NCBI RefSeq assembly: GCF_027409185.1
Contig: NC_084465.1
Coordinates: 30,607,864-30,671,863 of the forward strand
Source: Cynocephalus volans
Taxonomy: Eukaryota; Chordata; Mammalia; Dermoptera; Cynocephalidae
Length of the DNA: 64,000 bases
Direction: 5' to 3'
The number at the start of each line of letters is the position of its first letter. Within the stretch, counting starts at the first letter, position 1. A program made the position numbers and the translations under genes. Positions 37,125 through 50,400 of the stretch are shown here, piece by piece. The notes under the pieces are model-generated. The model worked only from the letters and a program-made list of their open reading frames with translations, did no database searches and was not told the DNA's origin.

Positions 37125-38605
37125 CTTTTTTTGAAAGAATTTGTGGCTTCGTTTTAAAGATTTTGCACTTAAAAGTTGATGAAGAGAAAGTTCCACTTTT
37201 CTTTAGTATACAAAAACACACAATGGAATAATGTTCCTACCCTAACAAAATATAAAAAGCCGGACAAACGACAATATGTAGATACACAGGGGGTAAGTCA
37301 CTCTAGCTGGGGAACAGGCTCAAGTCACTGAAGCAACAAAACACTGAAATGACTTTCCAGTCCGAAAGACGGTGGGCTGTGGTTAGGGCTGTACTGCCGC
37401 CCTTTACTCTTACCTCGTCACAACTTTTTAACTTGCTGATTAGAAACCACATCCAATTCATTTCAGCTGAATACATCTATATCTGAGAAACAAGGATAAA
37501 AAATGGCAGTGTCCTACAGGCATAAGGAAATACACATTTGTAGACAAAGTCTACAAATATTCTAGGAAAAGAAATTAATAGCCAAATATGTTTTTAAGAA
37601 AATATGGTTAGATAGATATTAAATAATTCAAGCATATGTACAAAATTGGAGTTAAATGTTTTTACAAATGTACATTTAATTTATTTCTGTGATTGAGCGT
37701 GATCTTATATTTTCGAGGGTATCATTTTAACACTATATGAAAACATTGATACAAACATTTTTTCACAATCACATGGAGAGTAGTTATGTACAGCAATTAT
37801 TGGCCATTTTTGTTGTGGCTTTAGAGTTCTTTTTGTGTAACTATATTGGTTACCATCTTTGATACTACACACGAGGCTTTGATGAATTGCATACTAAATA
37901 TGCTGTGATAATTGTTTGAAAGTTCTGTCAAATATCACTGTGCTTACTAAATCATGCATCACCAATGTTATGATTTGCAGTAATAAAGTTATGCTATGGC
38001 AATTTTCTTGGAACATTGCAGCATATGGTACCAGATGCCAAGGGCATACTAATTAATGAGAAAATTAGCACATAGATATTGGTTCACTATAATGCGTCTG
38101 CAGCCAAGGCTTAAAGTATAACTCAGAATGCAATTTGAAATTTTAAGGTTAATACTACAAAAAGCTTAATATTGATCCTTAATAGCAATATACAAACAAA
38201 ATACTTGTCTTTTGAAAAATGGGAATTTAAAGTGTGCTATTCTTTCTTTCCCCTTCAGATAGAAATTATGCTGAGAAAAAGCATTAGCTCACATGCTTTG
38301 GCCAAATGTCTTTATCAAGAGTATTTTTTACATTCCACTTGATAATCTCAAGAATAAGAGTGTGTTGCAAGGCGGAGTCACCTACAGGCTGAACACGCAC
38401 TTGTTCAGTCTTTTTGTCTCAGGTCTCCTAAGTGAGGAATAGAAACTGGTTGAACAATCAAAGGGCTGCCTAGTTGAAGGTCATCCTGCCCAAATCAAGC
38501 AACCTTGATTACTAACCAATTTACAATTACACTGTTCAAGTTTTTATAATAAAAACGATATTATTTTACATTTCCATAGGCTTTACATTTTTACAAATTA
38601 CTTTG
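37125..38605. other. Unassigned stretch
   Basis: No gene or named repeat recognised. 38350-38520 is slightly GC-richer and unexplained. Confidence 0.5.
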
Positions 38606-38609
38606 CGGC

Positions 38610-38840
38610 ATATAAATTAAAAGAGATCTGGAGACGGATTACCCATGGACTAATTCCAACTCTACCACTTGTGAGCTTGTGATCTTCGAAAAGTTACTCA
38701 ATCTCTGTTAGCCACAGCTTTTTTCATTTGTAATGAAAATTATTACAGTACCTACTTCAGAAGGCTGTTGGGAGAATTAATCAAAATACTCCATGTGAAG
38801 CAGTTATCACAATACCTGGCACATAAAAATTATAATTATT
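38610..38840 (+). mobile_element. MIR
   Basis: A long MIR: 'caactctaccacttgtgagct', 'gaaaagttactcaatctctg', 'cttttttcatttgtaatgaaa', 'gtacctacttcagaaggctg' and the 3' end 'acaatacctggcacataaa'. Confidence 0.85.
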
Positions 38841-39010
38841 CTCCCAGCAGCTCATTGAAGTAGTTATTATAGACAAGTATTAGTACAGATGAAGAAATTT
38901 GAACAACAAAAGATTTAAATGGCTTTCCAAAGGTATGGAGGTGGTAAGTTACAGAGTACGAATTTGGATCCAGAAACCTGAGCTCTATGTGCAGAGTTCC
39001 TCACTACTTC
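38841..39010 (-). mobile_element. MIR, antisense
   Basis: 'agtacagatgaagaaatttga', 'ggctttccaaaggtatggag', 'gtaagttacagagtacgaatttgga' in structure match the complement of MIR. It abuts the sense MIR to its left, giving an inverted pair. Confidence 0.75.
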
Positions 39011-40840
39011 TCCACTACTGGATACAGAAATGGAGAAAGAAATGAGTTGGATTTATTTGCTGGAGTATGCCAGATTCGAAGGGCTATTTTATGTTTAGTG
39101 ATTATTTTCAGGCTTAATTTGTCTCTATTTAAGCATAACTTACACATCATTTTCAGGAAAAACACCTGAAAATTCTTTCTGAATTGTTCCCAAATTTCAA
39201 ACTAAGATGTGCATTGGAGAAGCTGCATTGCTGATAAAAGCAATTGGAAGATGCCGCATGAAAGCTGGGGGAAGGCAGTTTCAGCCACATGCCCTTCCTT
39301 GTGTAAAAGTCATGACATAGTACTTGAAACATAAGCAAACACGTTTGGACTAAATAATCCGCGTTGTAAAATGCAAACCATTAAAAATAAAACTAAACAC
39401 TACAACTATGCACTTTAGTCTATAATTCTTAGGTTTCACCGGCCAATTTGTTTGCAATTGGAAAACACAAAAGTTTTCCCTCTTTGAAAACTGTAAACAA
39501 AAAGCAACCTGCAAGAAAACATTATGCCTGTCTCTCCTAGTTTTCTAGAAGAAAAACTAGGTAGTTGTAGTTAGTAGTAGTTAGTAGTTGTCCCTGTAGT
39601 TGGCAGGCAGTCTTGAACCCCACTACTTCTCCAGTTGTAAACTTCGACTGTCATTTTATACACTCTTTCTATTTTTTACCATAGACTTTAAACCAACAAT
39701 TTCAGAAAAATAATAGATATCTCCATGGGAATGCTAAAATCACCAATGCTGCCCACTTGAGAACTACAAAAAAAGTTCTCAGAAAATTGCTGAGGCAGGT
39801 TCAGAAGGATTATTCTGAATACCGTCTTGCAAATTGAAAGAATGAAACTGAAGTGACCTACATGAAATGGGGTATTAAAGTATGTTTAATATACAAATAC
39901 AAAAGCATGACCACTAACAGAAATAGAACTGTGTCATCCTTGTTAAAAACATGAAAATCATTAGCAGATTTCATTGATTCCTCAATGACCCTACATAGGG
40001 TAGTTTGAACCTTAAAAAGCAAATCTAATTTTGAACAGGCATACCACTGATGAAACTGACTCTTTTCTGAATGTATTTTTACTATCTCAAGTGCATAGAA
40101 ATTTTTCTTTTTCTATCTCCCTCTACATTTTATTTTCTCTCTCATGCTTTGTGTAAAATCTAATAGATTATTTTATAAAATGTCTAATCCATGAACTGGC
40201 TAGTCTGAATTAATGGAAAAAAATCTGAATTACGTATTTCCAGAAAGTAGTTTTATTATATTCCAGTATAGAAAAAGATCCAATTAACTTCAAACTACAA
40301 CAACAAAATCTACACATGCAAAAATCTGTCGAAATGCTCTGTGAAAACAGATATTTAAGAACATCTGGCTCCAATTCTGGTCTTCTCAACTGAAAGAAAA
40401 TAATATGAGATTTGTAACCAGGAGCCAAATTCATGTTGCTCATTTTCAGTCTCCAAGACTTAATATATATTTAACGGAATTGCACAGTTATTTTTGATGC
40501 TATTACCTTCAAAGATGTGGCATTAGTTTTTCTCTCAGTTTTTAAGGGTTGCACAGTGTTCTTGCATTCCTGAATAGCAAATAACATAATTATCCATACC
40601 ATAACTAAAGAAATTCTTATCTTATAATTTTACATTTTTCTTACCTTTATAAAAGGCTCTTGGTATTTTTATGTCTCTGTATAGCAGTCCTCGAATGAAA
40701 TATTTGGATAGATTCTAAGAACAATCCTTGAAATGGATTGCCAGTAAATCAATCATAAAGTTAAGGTTTAAAGAACTGGAAGTAATCATTCTAAGAAAAA
40801 TACAATTGATTTATAATATCTAAAAATACATGGTGGGTGT
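39011..40840. other. Unassigned stretch
   Basis: AT-rich. No exon-like feature recognised; a short local TAGTTAG reiteration occurs near 39560-39600. Confidence 0.5.
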
Positions 40841-41300
40841 ATTAGCTAAGAATTGCATTCAGCTAATAGTAAAAGAGACCCCACCCCACCCCACCAAAAC
40901 AATGCCTTAAATCTGATAATGTTTATTTTTCTCCTATATACACACAATCTAGCAGCAGGCAGTCAAGATCTGGTGTGGGAACTCTGCAATATAAACTCAG
41001 ACCCAAGCTCCTTTCATCTTTATGCTCCTCCGTACGTGGCACTTGGCTTCTATCCTCGAGTTTACCTCAGTTATGAGATTGTTTTGGAGCTCCAACCATC
41101 ATATCCACAGCCCAGTCAGGAGGAAGAATAAAGTGAACTGTCGTAGATGCTACGTCTACTTCGGAACATCTCATGCAAACTATATTTATGCAACAGAAAC
41201 CGAGTGTTGTACTTGTCAATTGCTGGGCACATTGCCATTCCCAACAATACAGGGGTTCTGCTACTGAGGAAGGAGAGAATAGATGGTTGGTAGGCAACTA
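40840..41300. mobile_element. Ancient interspersed repeat, same family as 7466-7735
   Basis: Recognisable segments are 'gtgtattagctaagaattgc', the 'agatctggtgtggga' region, 'cccaagctcctttcatcttt', 'ttggagctccaaccatcat' and a terminal 'gaggaaggagagaatagatgg' block. It contains a short (CCCCA)n run at 40880-40893. Frames inside it have no known domain. Confidence 0.55.
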
Positions 41301-42795
41301 GCAGCCTCTTTCACAAGCTCTTGAGCTAAATAGCTGCCAATTGTTATTGAGCTTCCTTGTAAACAAGACAAGTAGATAAACAGAGACATTAGATATTTCG
41401 TTTACTTTAAAGGGAAACGTTGAATCTCTGTTCTGGAGTTTAAAAATTAGGAGTTCTTTTCACAGACACAAAATTTCTTCAATTAAATTTATTTCCTCAG
41501 ACATTTAGTACAGTATTAAATGAATATATTACACATACAAAAGAATTATCTCTACTGAGTAAGATAGTAAAAATCATATAAGACATAATGGAATGAGACT
41601 AAATCGCAGTAAGCAATTATCCTTGAAGGATCAAAGGAAAGAAATCTGTTCTGCCTGAGAAAGTGAAAAAATTAGTTATAGTTTCACAATGCTAATAGAC
41701 TTGGAGCTAGGTATTTATATATGAGTTTAATAAATATCTATAGAAAATATATCTTCTTGGTTGAGAAGTAGACCCATTCGATGATTTTAGTCTATTTTAA
41801 ATGTCTCTTCTAAACTCCTGACCATTCCTCAATCAACTGTGATTGGCTCCCACCTCCACCAGCCTACTCACTGTGAACTTGCTGACACTGTCATTTCAGC
41901 AAATATTTATCGAAAACTTTGAGGAGCATCTAAATAAAAAGCCCAGTGGATATTTCTGTTTATAGTCATTCTCTCGACATATGGTACTATTAATTATCCT
42001 GTGTTCTTATTCTGTCATTCTACAATTACTAATTGAACGTCTGATCATATTAGGTTTCAGAAATGAGAACCCACTGCACTCCCCACAGCCACCCTCATCC
42101 CTGCACATAAATGAATAACCAGATACAGCATTTCTGTGTTGAACCTTTACAATCACCCCCTTGTTTTCCTTTCTTGGCGGCTGGCTAGAACACACTCTAA
42201 CCAGCTGAGCTTACCAGTCAGCCCCTACTATTAACCTTTATAAACCTTCTTGAAACTATTTCTTCATTTGGCTTCTATTCCCTTGCAGGGCTTAGTCAAT
42301 GATATTGTCTGGGTACACTCTTAGATAAGGCTTATGTTTCAAGGTTCAATAAAAAAGAAGAACTATGAAGTTAGAATGAACAGTTTCTTACCAAAATAAA
42401 GAAAAGATTATTTGAAGAAGAAAGGATGTTCAAAATGACCGGACTGATATTGAGAGGTAATTAAGTTTGGCATATACAATGCCCTTTGTGATCTTTGAAA
42501 TAGCATCAAAGGCAGAACACAATTTTTTTTAAAAAATTAAGATTAGGTTCCAATGGATGATAAATTACAGATGAGAACTATGGAAGGCAAAATGTGCTAG
42601 TGCCTAAAAATCAAGGGAAAGCCGTGAATACAGTCAACAAGTATCTGCTGCACAGTGCACTTAGATAGCATTCTATAATTGTATGATCTATTACCAGCCA
42701 CTACTTTGCTTTGATGGCGTTCAGTGATTCACTGACTAAAATTCATGCCTGACTTGGGGAATGAAATGACACTTCATTTCTTATTCTTTTTAAAA
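41301..42795. other. Mostly unassigned; possible L2 RT relic
   Basis: 'ttgaaactatttcttcatttggcttc' around 42249-42275 resembles a degraded piece of the L2/CR1 reverse transcriptase region in sense. The rest is unrecognised. Confidence 0.35.
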
Positions 42796-42799
42796 AATT

Positions 42800-45560
42800 T
42801 CTTCACCAGGGAAAATTTCAATCTCATCCAGAAGTAGAGAAAGTTGTGTAAAGGATCCCAAAATATCCATTAACCAAAATTCAGTAATTAGCAGCTGATG
42901 GACAATCTTGACTCATATACCACACTAATACCCCTCATCCTATCATTCTAAAAAAAAAATCCCAAACATATCTGTAAGCATTTCAATATTGTTCTGTAAA
43001 AACTGAGAAAACTTTTAAAAATATAACCATGGTAACTATTAGAATAATTTAAAATTTGACAAGGTTGTTTAAATATTAATAAATATCCAGTCAGTGTTCA
43101 CATTTCCTGATTGTACTAGTTGTCTCATAGATTTTTTTTTTATTTTATTTTTTGTGTGTGTAATTTCTTTTTTTTTTATTGTACTTCTCAAAATACATTG
43201 TATTTGATTTTCATGCCCCTTTACCCGTCCCACTACCCGCCTCCCTTCATGCCCCCTCCCCCGCCCCCTGCTGCATCATATCTATTCATTTGACTTAAAT
43301 AGTTCAAGGAATTTTTGTGGTTATTCTGTCTTCTTCCCCCCCCCACACACACACTTTATCTGTTTGTGTGTTTATTTATTTATTTATTTATTTAGCTCCC
43401 ATGAATAAGCGAGAACATGTGGTATTTCTCTTTCTGTGCCTGACTTGTTTCACTTAATATAATTTTTTTAAGCCCATCCGTGTCATTGTGAATGGTACTA
43501 TTTCGTTCTTTTTTATAGCAAAGTAGTATTCCATAGTGTAGGTGTACCACAGTTTCCTTACCCACTCATCAGATGATGGACATTTGGGCTGGTTCCAGCT
43601 CTTGGCTATTGTAAATAGAGCTGCAGTGAACATTGGAGTACAGGTTACCCTGCAGCATGATGATTTCCATTCCTCTGGGTATATTCCCAGGAGTGGAACA
43701 GGTGGGTCATATGGTAGATCTATCTGTAATTGTTTGAGGAACCTCCATATAATTTTCCATAAAAGCTGCACCATTTTGCAGCTCCACCAACAGCAAATGA
43801 GAGTTTGTTTGCAAAATATACATCTGACACAGGATTAATATCCAGAATATACAAGGAACTCAAACAACTTTAAGGCAAAAAACCAAACAACCCAATTAAA
43901 AAATGGGCAAAGGAGCTGAATAGGCATTTCTCAAAGGAAGCTATACGAATGGCCAACAGACACATGAAAAAATGCTCAACATCACTCAGCATTCAGGAAA
44001 TGCAAATCAAAACCACACTGAGATACCATCTCACTCCAGTTAGGATGGCTAATATCCAAAAGACTGAGAATGATAAGTGCTGGACAGGTTGCAGAGAAAA
44101 AGGAACTGTCTCATAGAATTTTAACAAAGCATTTGCTCCAATCAGAATCCAAGTAAAGTTTACACATTGCAAATGATAGAAATGTCTTTTATGTCTCTTT
44201 TAACCTATATATTCTTCCTACCATTATTTTATCCTTGCTATTTATATGTGGAAGAAACTGAGTCTTTTTTCCTGTAGTTTCCCACAGCATGAAATTTTAC
44301 GAACATATTGCTGCTAATACATAAGGAAGGAGTGATAGAATTAGGCCATGATCATTTTGAAACCTCTGCAGAAGTAATGGATCTTGGCATCAAGCATCAG
44401 TGACGGCTAATATCACACACAGGCAAACAGAAGACAGCAGGATGTTATATGGGTCTGTCACTGCCATGTACGAAGTATCCTTGACAAAAAAGAAAAATAA
44501 AAGTCTGAATCTGTGCAACCACTGTATCTATCAATTTACAGAAAGTATAGGTAGCAGAGAAACATGTTAGGTGAAAGCAGAGGAATGCTATCAGAAAAAA
44601 AGAACTTCCTCTTATCAACTATTTGGTATAGGCATTATACGAAAGACATAACAAATGCTTGATTCTTTCCCTTTTATTTGCAAGCATTTACAACTTTGCT
44701 TCTTAGCATTCCCCAAATTATAAATGAGTTATCTTTCGGTGTAATTATAAAGTCATGCATGTAAACATATTTAATATGTTTCTAATCCATTGTAGTTATT
44801 ATCCTATGTGCCCCTTTTTAGCTAACGGAAAGCCTCTACATGTTGACACTTAAGTTCTTGTGACATGACACACTATAGTTGTTTTGCCAGTTTAAGAATT
44901 TCATTTAAATGAAACCATAAAGTGTATAATGTTTTGGGTCTGGATGTTTCCATTCACCATGTCTATGAGATCCATCCAACTTGTTAAGTATATCAGTAGT
45001 TCATTTTTTAAAAATATACATATGTATTCCATTGAATGAATACAAAGCAATTTATATATTCAATTTCTTGTTGATGGATACTTTAATGATTCTGGTTTGA
45101 TACTATTATGAATTAATCTCACTGCTATGAACAATCAAGCACATGTCTTTTTAGGGACATATGTGTTTATTTCTATTGAGAAAATAACTAGAAATTGCTG
45201 GGTCACATGATAAGAGAATTTTTTAACTTGCCAAGTGCTACCAATTTTTTTTCCAAAATATTTTTAACTTTTTATACTACCAATAGCAATGTATCAGATT
45301 TTCAACTGCTCCACCTCTTCACCTGCACAAAGCATTGTCAACCTTTTACATGTTAGCTATTCCAGAGAGTATGAAATGCTAACTCACTGTAATTTTAATT
45401 TGCATTTCTCTGATGACTAATAATATAGAGCATCATTTCATTTGATTATCAGCCATTCCTATATCTTTTCTGTGGGGTATATATTCTAATCTTGCACATT
45501 TTTATTTGGGTGTTTGTCTCTGTATTGAATTGTAAGTTATTTATATATACTATATATATG
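42800..45560 (-). mobile_element. Old antisense L1, split by a younger L1
   Basis: Blocks 42800-43131 and 44118-45560 form one old L1M-type element on the minus strand. 'aaatatccagtcagtgttcac' (about 43081) continues after the insert with 'atcagaatccaagtaaagttt' (about 44140), then 'tagtttcccacagcatga' and later ORF2-complement strings 'gaaattgctgggtcacatga' and 'ttaatttgcatttctctgatga'. It is inactive. Confidence 0.8.
43132..44106 (-). mobile_element. Twin-primed (5'-inverted) L1 with TSD
   Basis: Plus-strand 43132-43806 is antisense L1: poly-T end, C-rich complement of the G-rich 3' UTR tract, and ORF2 C-terminal complement up to 'caaatgagagtt'. From about 43807 to 44106 it switches to sense L1 that is exactly the upstream neighbour ('tttgcaaaatatacatctgac' to 'gcagagaaaaaggaact'). 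Both parts end at the same L1 coordinate with a few bases of overlap (aact). A perfect 11-bp TSD, tgtctcataga, lies at 43121-43131 and 44107-44117. It is the same type as the 10097 copy. Confidence 0.93.
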
Positions 45561-45597
45561 TAGTATATACTATATACAATATACTATATATATATTC
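45541..45597. repeat. AT-rich (TATA)n-like simple repeat
   Basis: Irregular TATA/TATAC repeats with local palindromes, at the end of the antisense L1 block. Confidence 0.85.
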
Positions 45598-45619
45598 AGA
45601 ATATTGAAGAGCTAATAAA

Positions 45620-47400
45620 CACCATCAATAGCTCGACCTGACATTTGCTTTTATCAATGTGTAAGGTCCCTCTGTATCTCCTGTAATACTCTTTGTCTTG
45701 AAGTATATTTGATCTAATATTAATATAGCCATTCTAGCTTTCTGATGATTCATGTTTGCATTATATGGTTTTCTCACACTTTTATTTTCAAATTTTCTAT
45801 GTATTTATATTTACAGTGTTTTTCTTCTATACATCATCACATTGAGGCTTGGCTTATATCTAGTCTTCAGATCTTGAAATTTAAATGTTGTGTTTACACT
45901 ATTTTACCTTAATATGTTATTGATATGGCTGGTTTTCACTTTACTACATTATTCTGTTTTATTTTTCACATCTGTTCTCTGTCTCTTTTTAAACTCATGT
46001 GATTTCGATGAATTGATTCCCTTGTCATTATGTAGTGTCCCTCTTTATGCTTGGTAATACACTTCTTTAGAAGCACACTGTATCTGATGTCAGTATAGAT
46101 AATGTGCATATCAGTTTCCTTATACCTATTGTTTGCATGATATAGCTATTTGATTCTTTTTTGTTTGTTGATACCTTTGGAAACATTCTGTTCCATTGTG
46201 TGTATTTCCTTATGTGATCTATTTTCTGCCCTTTTTTGGTGGGGAGGGGGTGTTTCTTATTTAGAAAAGTCTACATTTCTCTTCCAACTGATATGTTTAT
46301 ATCTAGGCCTTTCTATAGCACCCATAGTCCCTCATTTTTAAGATATTTTGTATTGGTTCCTTCCTATAATCAAAATGAAACTTAGCTAGTCTTCTTAGCT
46401 TGTCTTCTTTCTTTCAAGCATCTAAATTGCACTAATACCATTTTACTCTCTGGTAATTCCTATAAGGTAATAAATGAGCCTATTCTACTTTCCATATACT
46501 GTCTGCTTCTTTTCTCATTTTTAGTAGTTGTATTATGGCTGTATTTTTAGAGCATGTGCCCTTTATATCCCATATTGTCTGCCTCATAATTCATAAGTTA
46601 GTCTTAGTTCTACAGGTTAATATATACTCAATTCTCACTAACAAAATTTATGCAGACGCTCTCTAAGCAATTTGATTGTCTGAAGTTCAATGTCTAGTAG
46701 ATTTTAAAGGTAGATGTTATGAAATTCGCATTTCCTCATTTTCTGAATAATTTTAGCAGTTTGCTGTTTTGAATACAAAAAGGTCAGTTTGGCTAACTAT
46801 ATAAAATTCTTAGCTTACATTATCTTCCTTTGAATATAAAAATAGTTTTTCATATTCTTGCATCACAACATGATGCAAGGTCTGGTAATTTATCTTCTCT
46901 TATAAATGACTTTGACTTTCTGACTGTTTTCCAATGTATTTTTTTTATCTAAAAACAGATTTTACTAGATTATATCTTAAGTTTGATTGTTATTATTTGA
47001 TTTTCCCAAGTACATTGTACACCCTTTCAATATATAGGCTCAACATTTTTTATTATATGAATTTTTTCTTAAATTCTAAGATTTGTTTTGTCCTCTTGCT
47101 ATGGCTACTTATAAGAGGAACTGTTATATATATACATATATATGTTTTATCTTCTTGCCAATTTTCTATATCTGTCATTAACTCATTAATACTTTCTCTT
47201 CAATTCTTTCAAAATGTTTCCCTATTCCATTTTCTATTTCTCTTAAGGTATCATTCAAAGTATTTATTTGCTCTTTTTGAATTCTAGTTTAGACTTCATT
47301 TCATAAATGATTTTATATTTTACTTTTAATTATTTTGTGAATTATGTGAAATCACTATAGAAATCTTACTATTCTCCAACAATTTTTTTCCCTTGTCTGT
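45620..47400 (-). mobile_element. Probable old L1 sequence, antisense, in two fragments
   Basis: 'gaagtatatttgatctaatattaatatagcc' in structure near 45706 and, again, 'cttgtcattatgtagtgtccctc' (46021) with 'ctgatgtcagtatagat' (46086) resemble the complement of L1 ORF2 5' sequence. The motif set occurs twice, suggesting two partly overlapping fragments. Strongly diverged; the boundary toward 47400 is arbitrary. Confidence 0.5.
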
Positions 47401-50400
47401 GTTTAAGTCTGATTGATTCACTTATTCTTTTACATCTTCTATTGTTTTCTTACATTCTTCTGGCTCATATTAAAAATCTACTGTTCATTATTTGTAGAAA
47501 TCTTGCTCTATTCATTATTATCTTCTCTCATAATTGTGGATGGGATTTTACTGGAATCATTTAATCTTGCTTACATTTTAGCAAGATAGGTTTTTCTATA
47601 CTAAATATAGAGGAAGTTGGGCCAGAATAACTTCCCAATATTTGATTCTTGGACCCTACTATCATGATGTATTGTAAAGGGTTCAGAAATACGATCTGAG
47701 CACTTTTGAGATCTGCCTCCTTTGTGCTCTTGTCCTATCTTTTCTGAATGTTTACTTGCCTTCTCTCCTATCTTTCTCAAGTCAGATTCTAGTCCCAGCA
47801 ATATTTTTATATTGCAGAGCATGGTACTGAAAAACAGCATTAGTTGGTTAGCATGAGAGTTTACTTGTCCAGGCTAACCCATAACACCCAAACTTTCTGT
47901 GTTCCTTCTATATGCATTCTTGAATTAAAGCCTTGGCACTGCTTTCAGTTTACACTGCTTTTCTGAACTCGGCTCACTGGACTTCTCATGATAAGTGGGA
48001 TTGATTCTAGGGTGCATTTCCTGTTCAGAAGTCCCTTTTCTTTTGTGTGCTTTCTCCTGTGCAGCTGCTAATAGAAAATGTAAATTGTTGCTCTTACTGG
48101 GTTGGCTGATACATTTATAATTTGGATTTGGGGGATTATAATATAATTTATTGTAGACAATGATTTTTAAAAATTTTGTTAGCCTGGTTGTCCCTTTTTG
48201 TTTTGGGGGGGGTGCGGGGGCATTAAATCTATACCACTGCTGCTATATCTTACCCGAAAAGTTCTCAGCTTTTTGCTTTTTCTGTATGTCAGTATATATT
48301 TTAATCCTACCATATCAATATGTCCATCTGATTTTATAGCCTTCTTTGACTTCCTTCATAGGAAGAGAAAGTTCTCTTCTCACCAACATCTGAGTGTTGG
48401 AGAAAGGTAATCAGGGTTAGTAATGAAAAGGAAAACAAAATTAATAAGTGAAGTCATCACTTTGGTATTTGTGTTTTCACATCTTAACCACTGCTTCCAT
48501 TGTATATACAATATATCAAAAGAGAAAGTATACAAGTATAGTATTTTTCCCCATTGAAGACAGATAATATGGCACTGGAGGGATTGGTATTTTTACTCAA
48601 CATCCAAGAGCACATCAGGTTAATTATCTGGGATACTCCCAGATCTTTTGACCCTCACTTACTCTTATTGCTTTTTTCAAAGCAATTGACAGGCAAGCCA
48701 ATTTATGGTTAAAACAAACAAAAAATCACACTGTTAAAACGTTCATTACTTTTAATATACAGTATATGTTTGCATTTTATTTCCTGTTAATATTTTACCT
48801 GCAAGAACCCATCACAAAACATTAAATATTACATTATACTTTTTAAAATAGCACAGCTGCTACTAATAGTCTTCCTAGGATTTCACAATATAATGTATTC
48901 ATAGTTTCTGAAGCTGGGTTACTGGTGAGCAAACTCTTTGATTTAAAAAGCATGGAAAACAAACTCTGCTAAGCATGGTTCATAAGCAGGTGTGACATTT
49001 CCATTGTTGAAGACATTTTCTTGGTTTATAGAATCCTCATGAAGAAGGGTCAGAAACAACACTTATTCTTATAGACACCTTTGCAGGAAAGGTTAAAGCT
49101 TGTATAAAACAGTTCAGAATGTCCTTAGTCTGAGGAAAGGAAAATATGTTTCACACACTGACATCTTTGTCATCTCTCTAAACTGTTTCTTTCTTGATCA
49201 TTATTTATGTTTGGAATGTACCACAAGCTGGCCTGGTCGCCTTTTCCGTTCACTCCCCACAGGCAGTGAGACATCTCTGAAGAGCTGAGGGTTGGCATCT
49301 AATCAGATTAACAAGTATGATGTTAGTGGGTTTTATCTGCATTATTAAGACAGATGATTGGGAAGTCTGTTACACTTAATGATCAAACTATAATCAAGTT
49401 TTTTATCAGTACCGTGGATATTGTTCATCTAAATCAGAAGAGAAGGAAACACCCCTGAGAGATCTGTAGTCCATAATATCTTAGCATTTCTATTTGTGGC
49501 TTCTCATATAGGTATAGAAAATAAAGTGAAAAGAAATACAGTCTTTTCTGTTGTCCCCAGTAATCCCTAAAGAAGTAGGATATAGTCTCTTGGAATTTTC
49601 AGAAAAGATATAAATAGAAAGAGCTGGATGATTCCATTTAATGTTGCCCTGAAATTCTTTAAGTAATCATTCTTAAATAATAAGTATAATAAATACAAAC
49701 ATTGACCATGTTTATTAATAACCTCCCAATCTAGCTAGATCTGAATTTAAAAAATCCAAGTCAGAATTTATAAGGTAAATAGCATGCTTTTATTTATATA
49801 AAACTTTTCAAAACACTACCCCAGCTATTACTGCATCAAAGCAAACTTTTAAGGTAATGGAAAGAATTATTTTTCGTAATACACGGAGGTGGAAGCCAAG
49901 ACACTGCACACTTTGTGACCTTCAGCAATAATCAACTTAGTGAAAACACAGCCCCAGTTTGTCCCCTCACCATGTTGCTGATAAAAGTAATCACTATGAT
50001 CCTGACCCACAGCATTGAGAAACAAAGACAGGTACCTTGGGCCTTCAATCCTCAGCAGGGGTCTGTGCCCTTCAGCCCATCTAAATGAAATCTGCTGCTT
50101 TTGTCTCTTTATAATATTATCTATAAACCACTCATGTCTTCTGATTGCATTACGATGGATAGCTAAATAAGTTAATCCATTCTGTTTTTCTTTTCCTCAA
50201 AACAACATTTTACAAGTCTATAGAATTAGAAAGCATTTTGCAACTGCATGTTTTGGCAGACAGAAGGGTGGGAATAGAGTAAATTGCCTAATCAGAGGAA
50301 GAGAGCCTTGCAGGCTCAACACTAAAGTTTTAATGACAGGGTCTCACTGGGGTCACTTCTCTGATTATAGACTGTTTTTCTAATCCATTACCCAGTTTAC

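Noticed and set aside
40853..41267. Overlapping 81-92 codon frames
   Set aside because: They lie within an ancient interspersed repeat and share no motif with known proteins.
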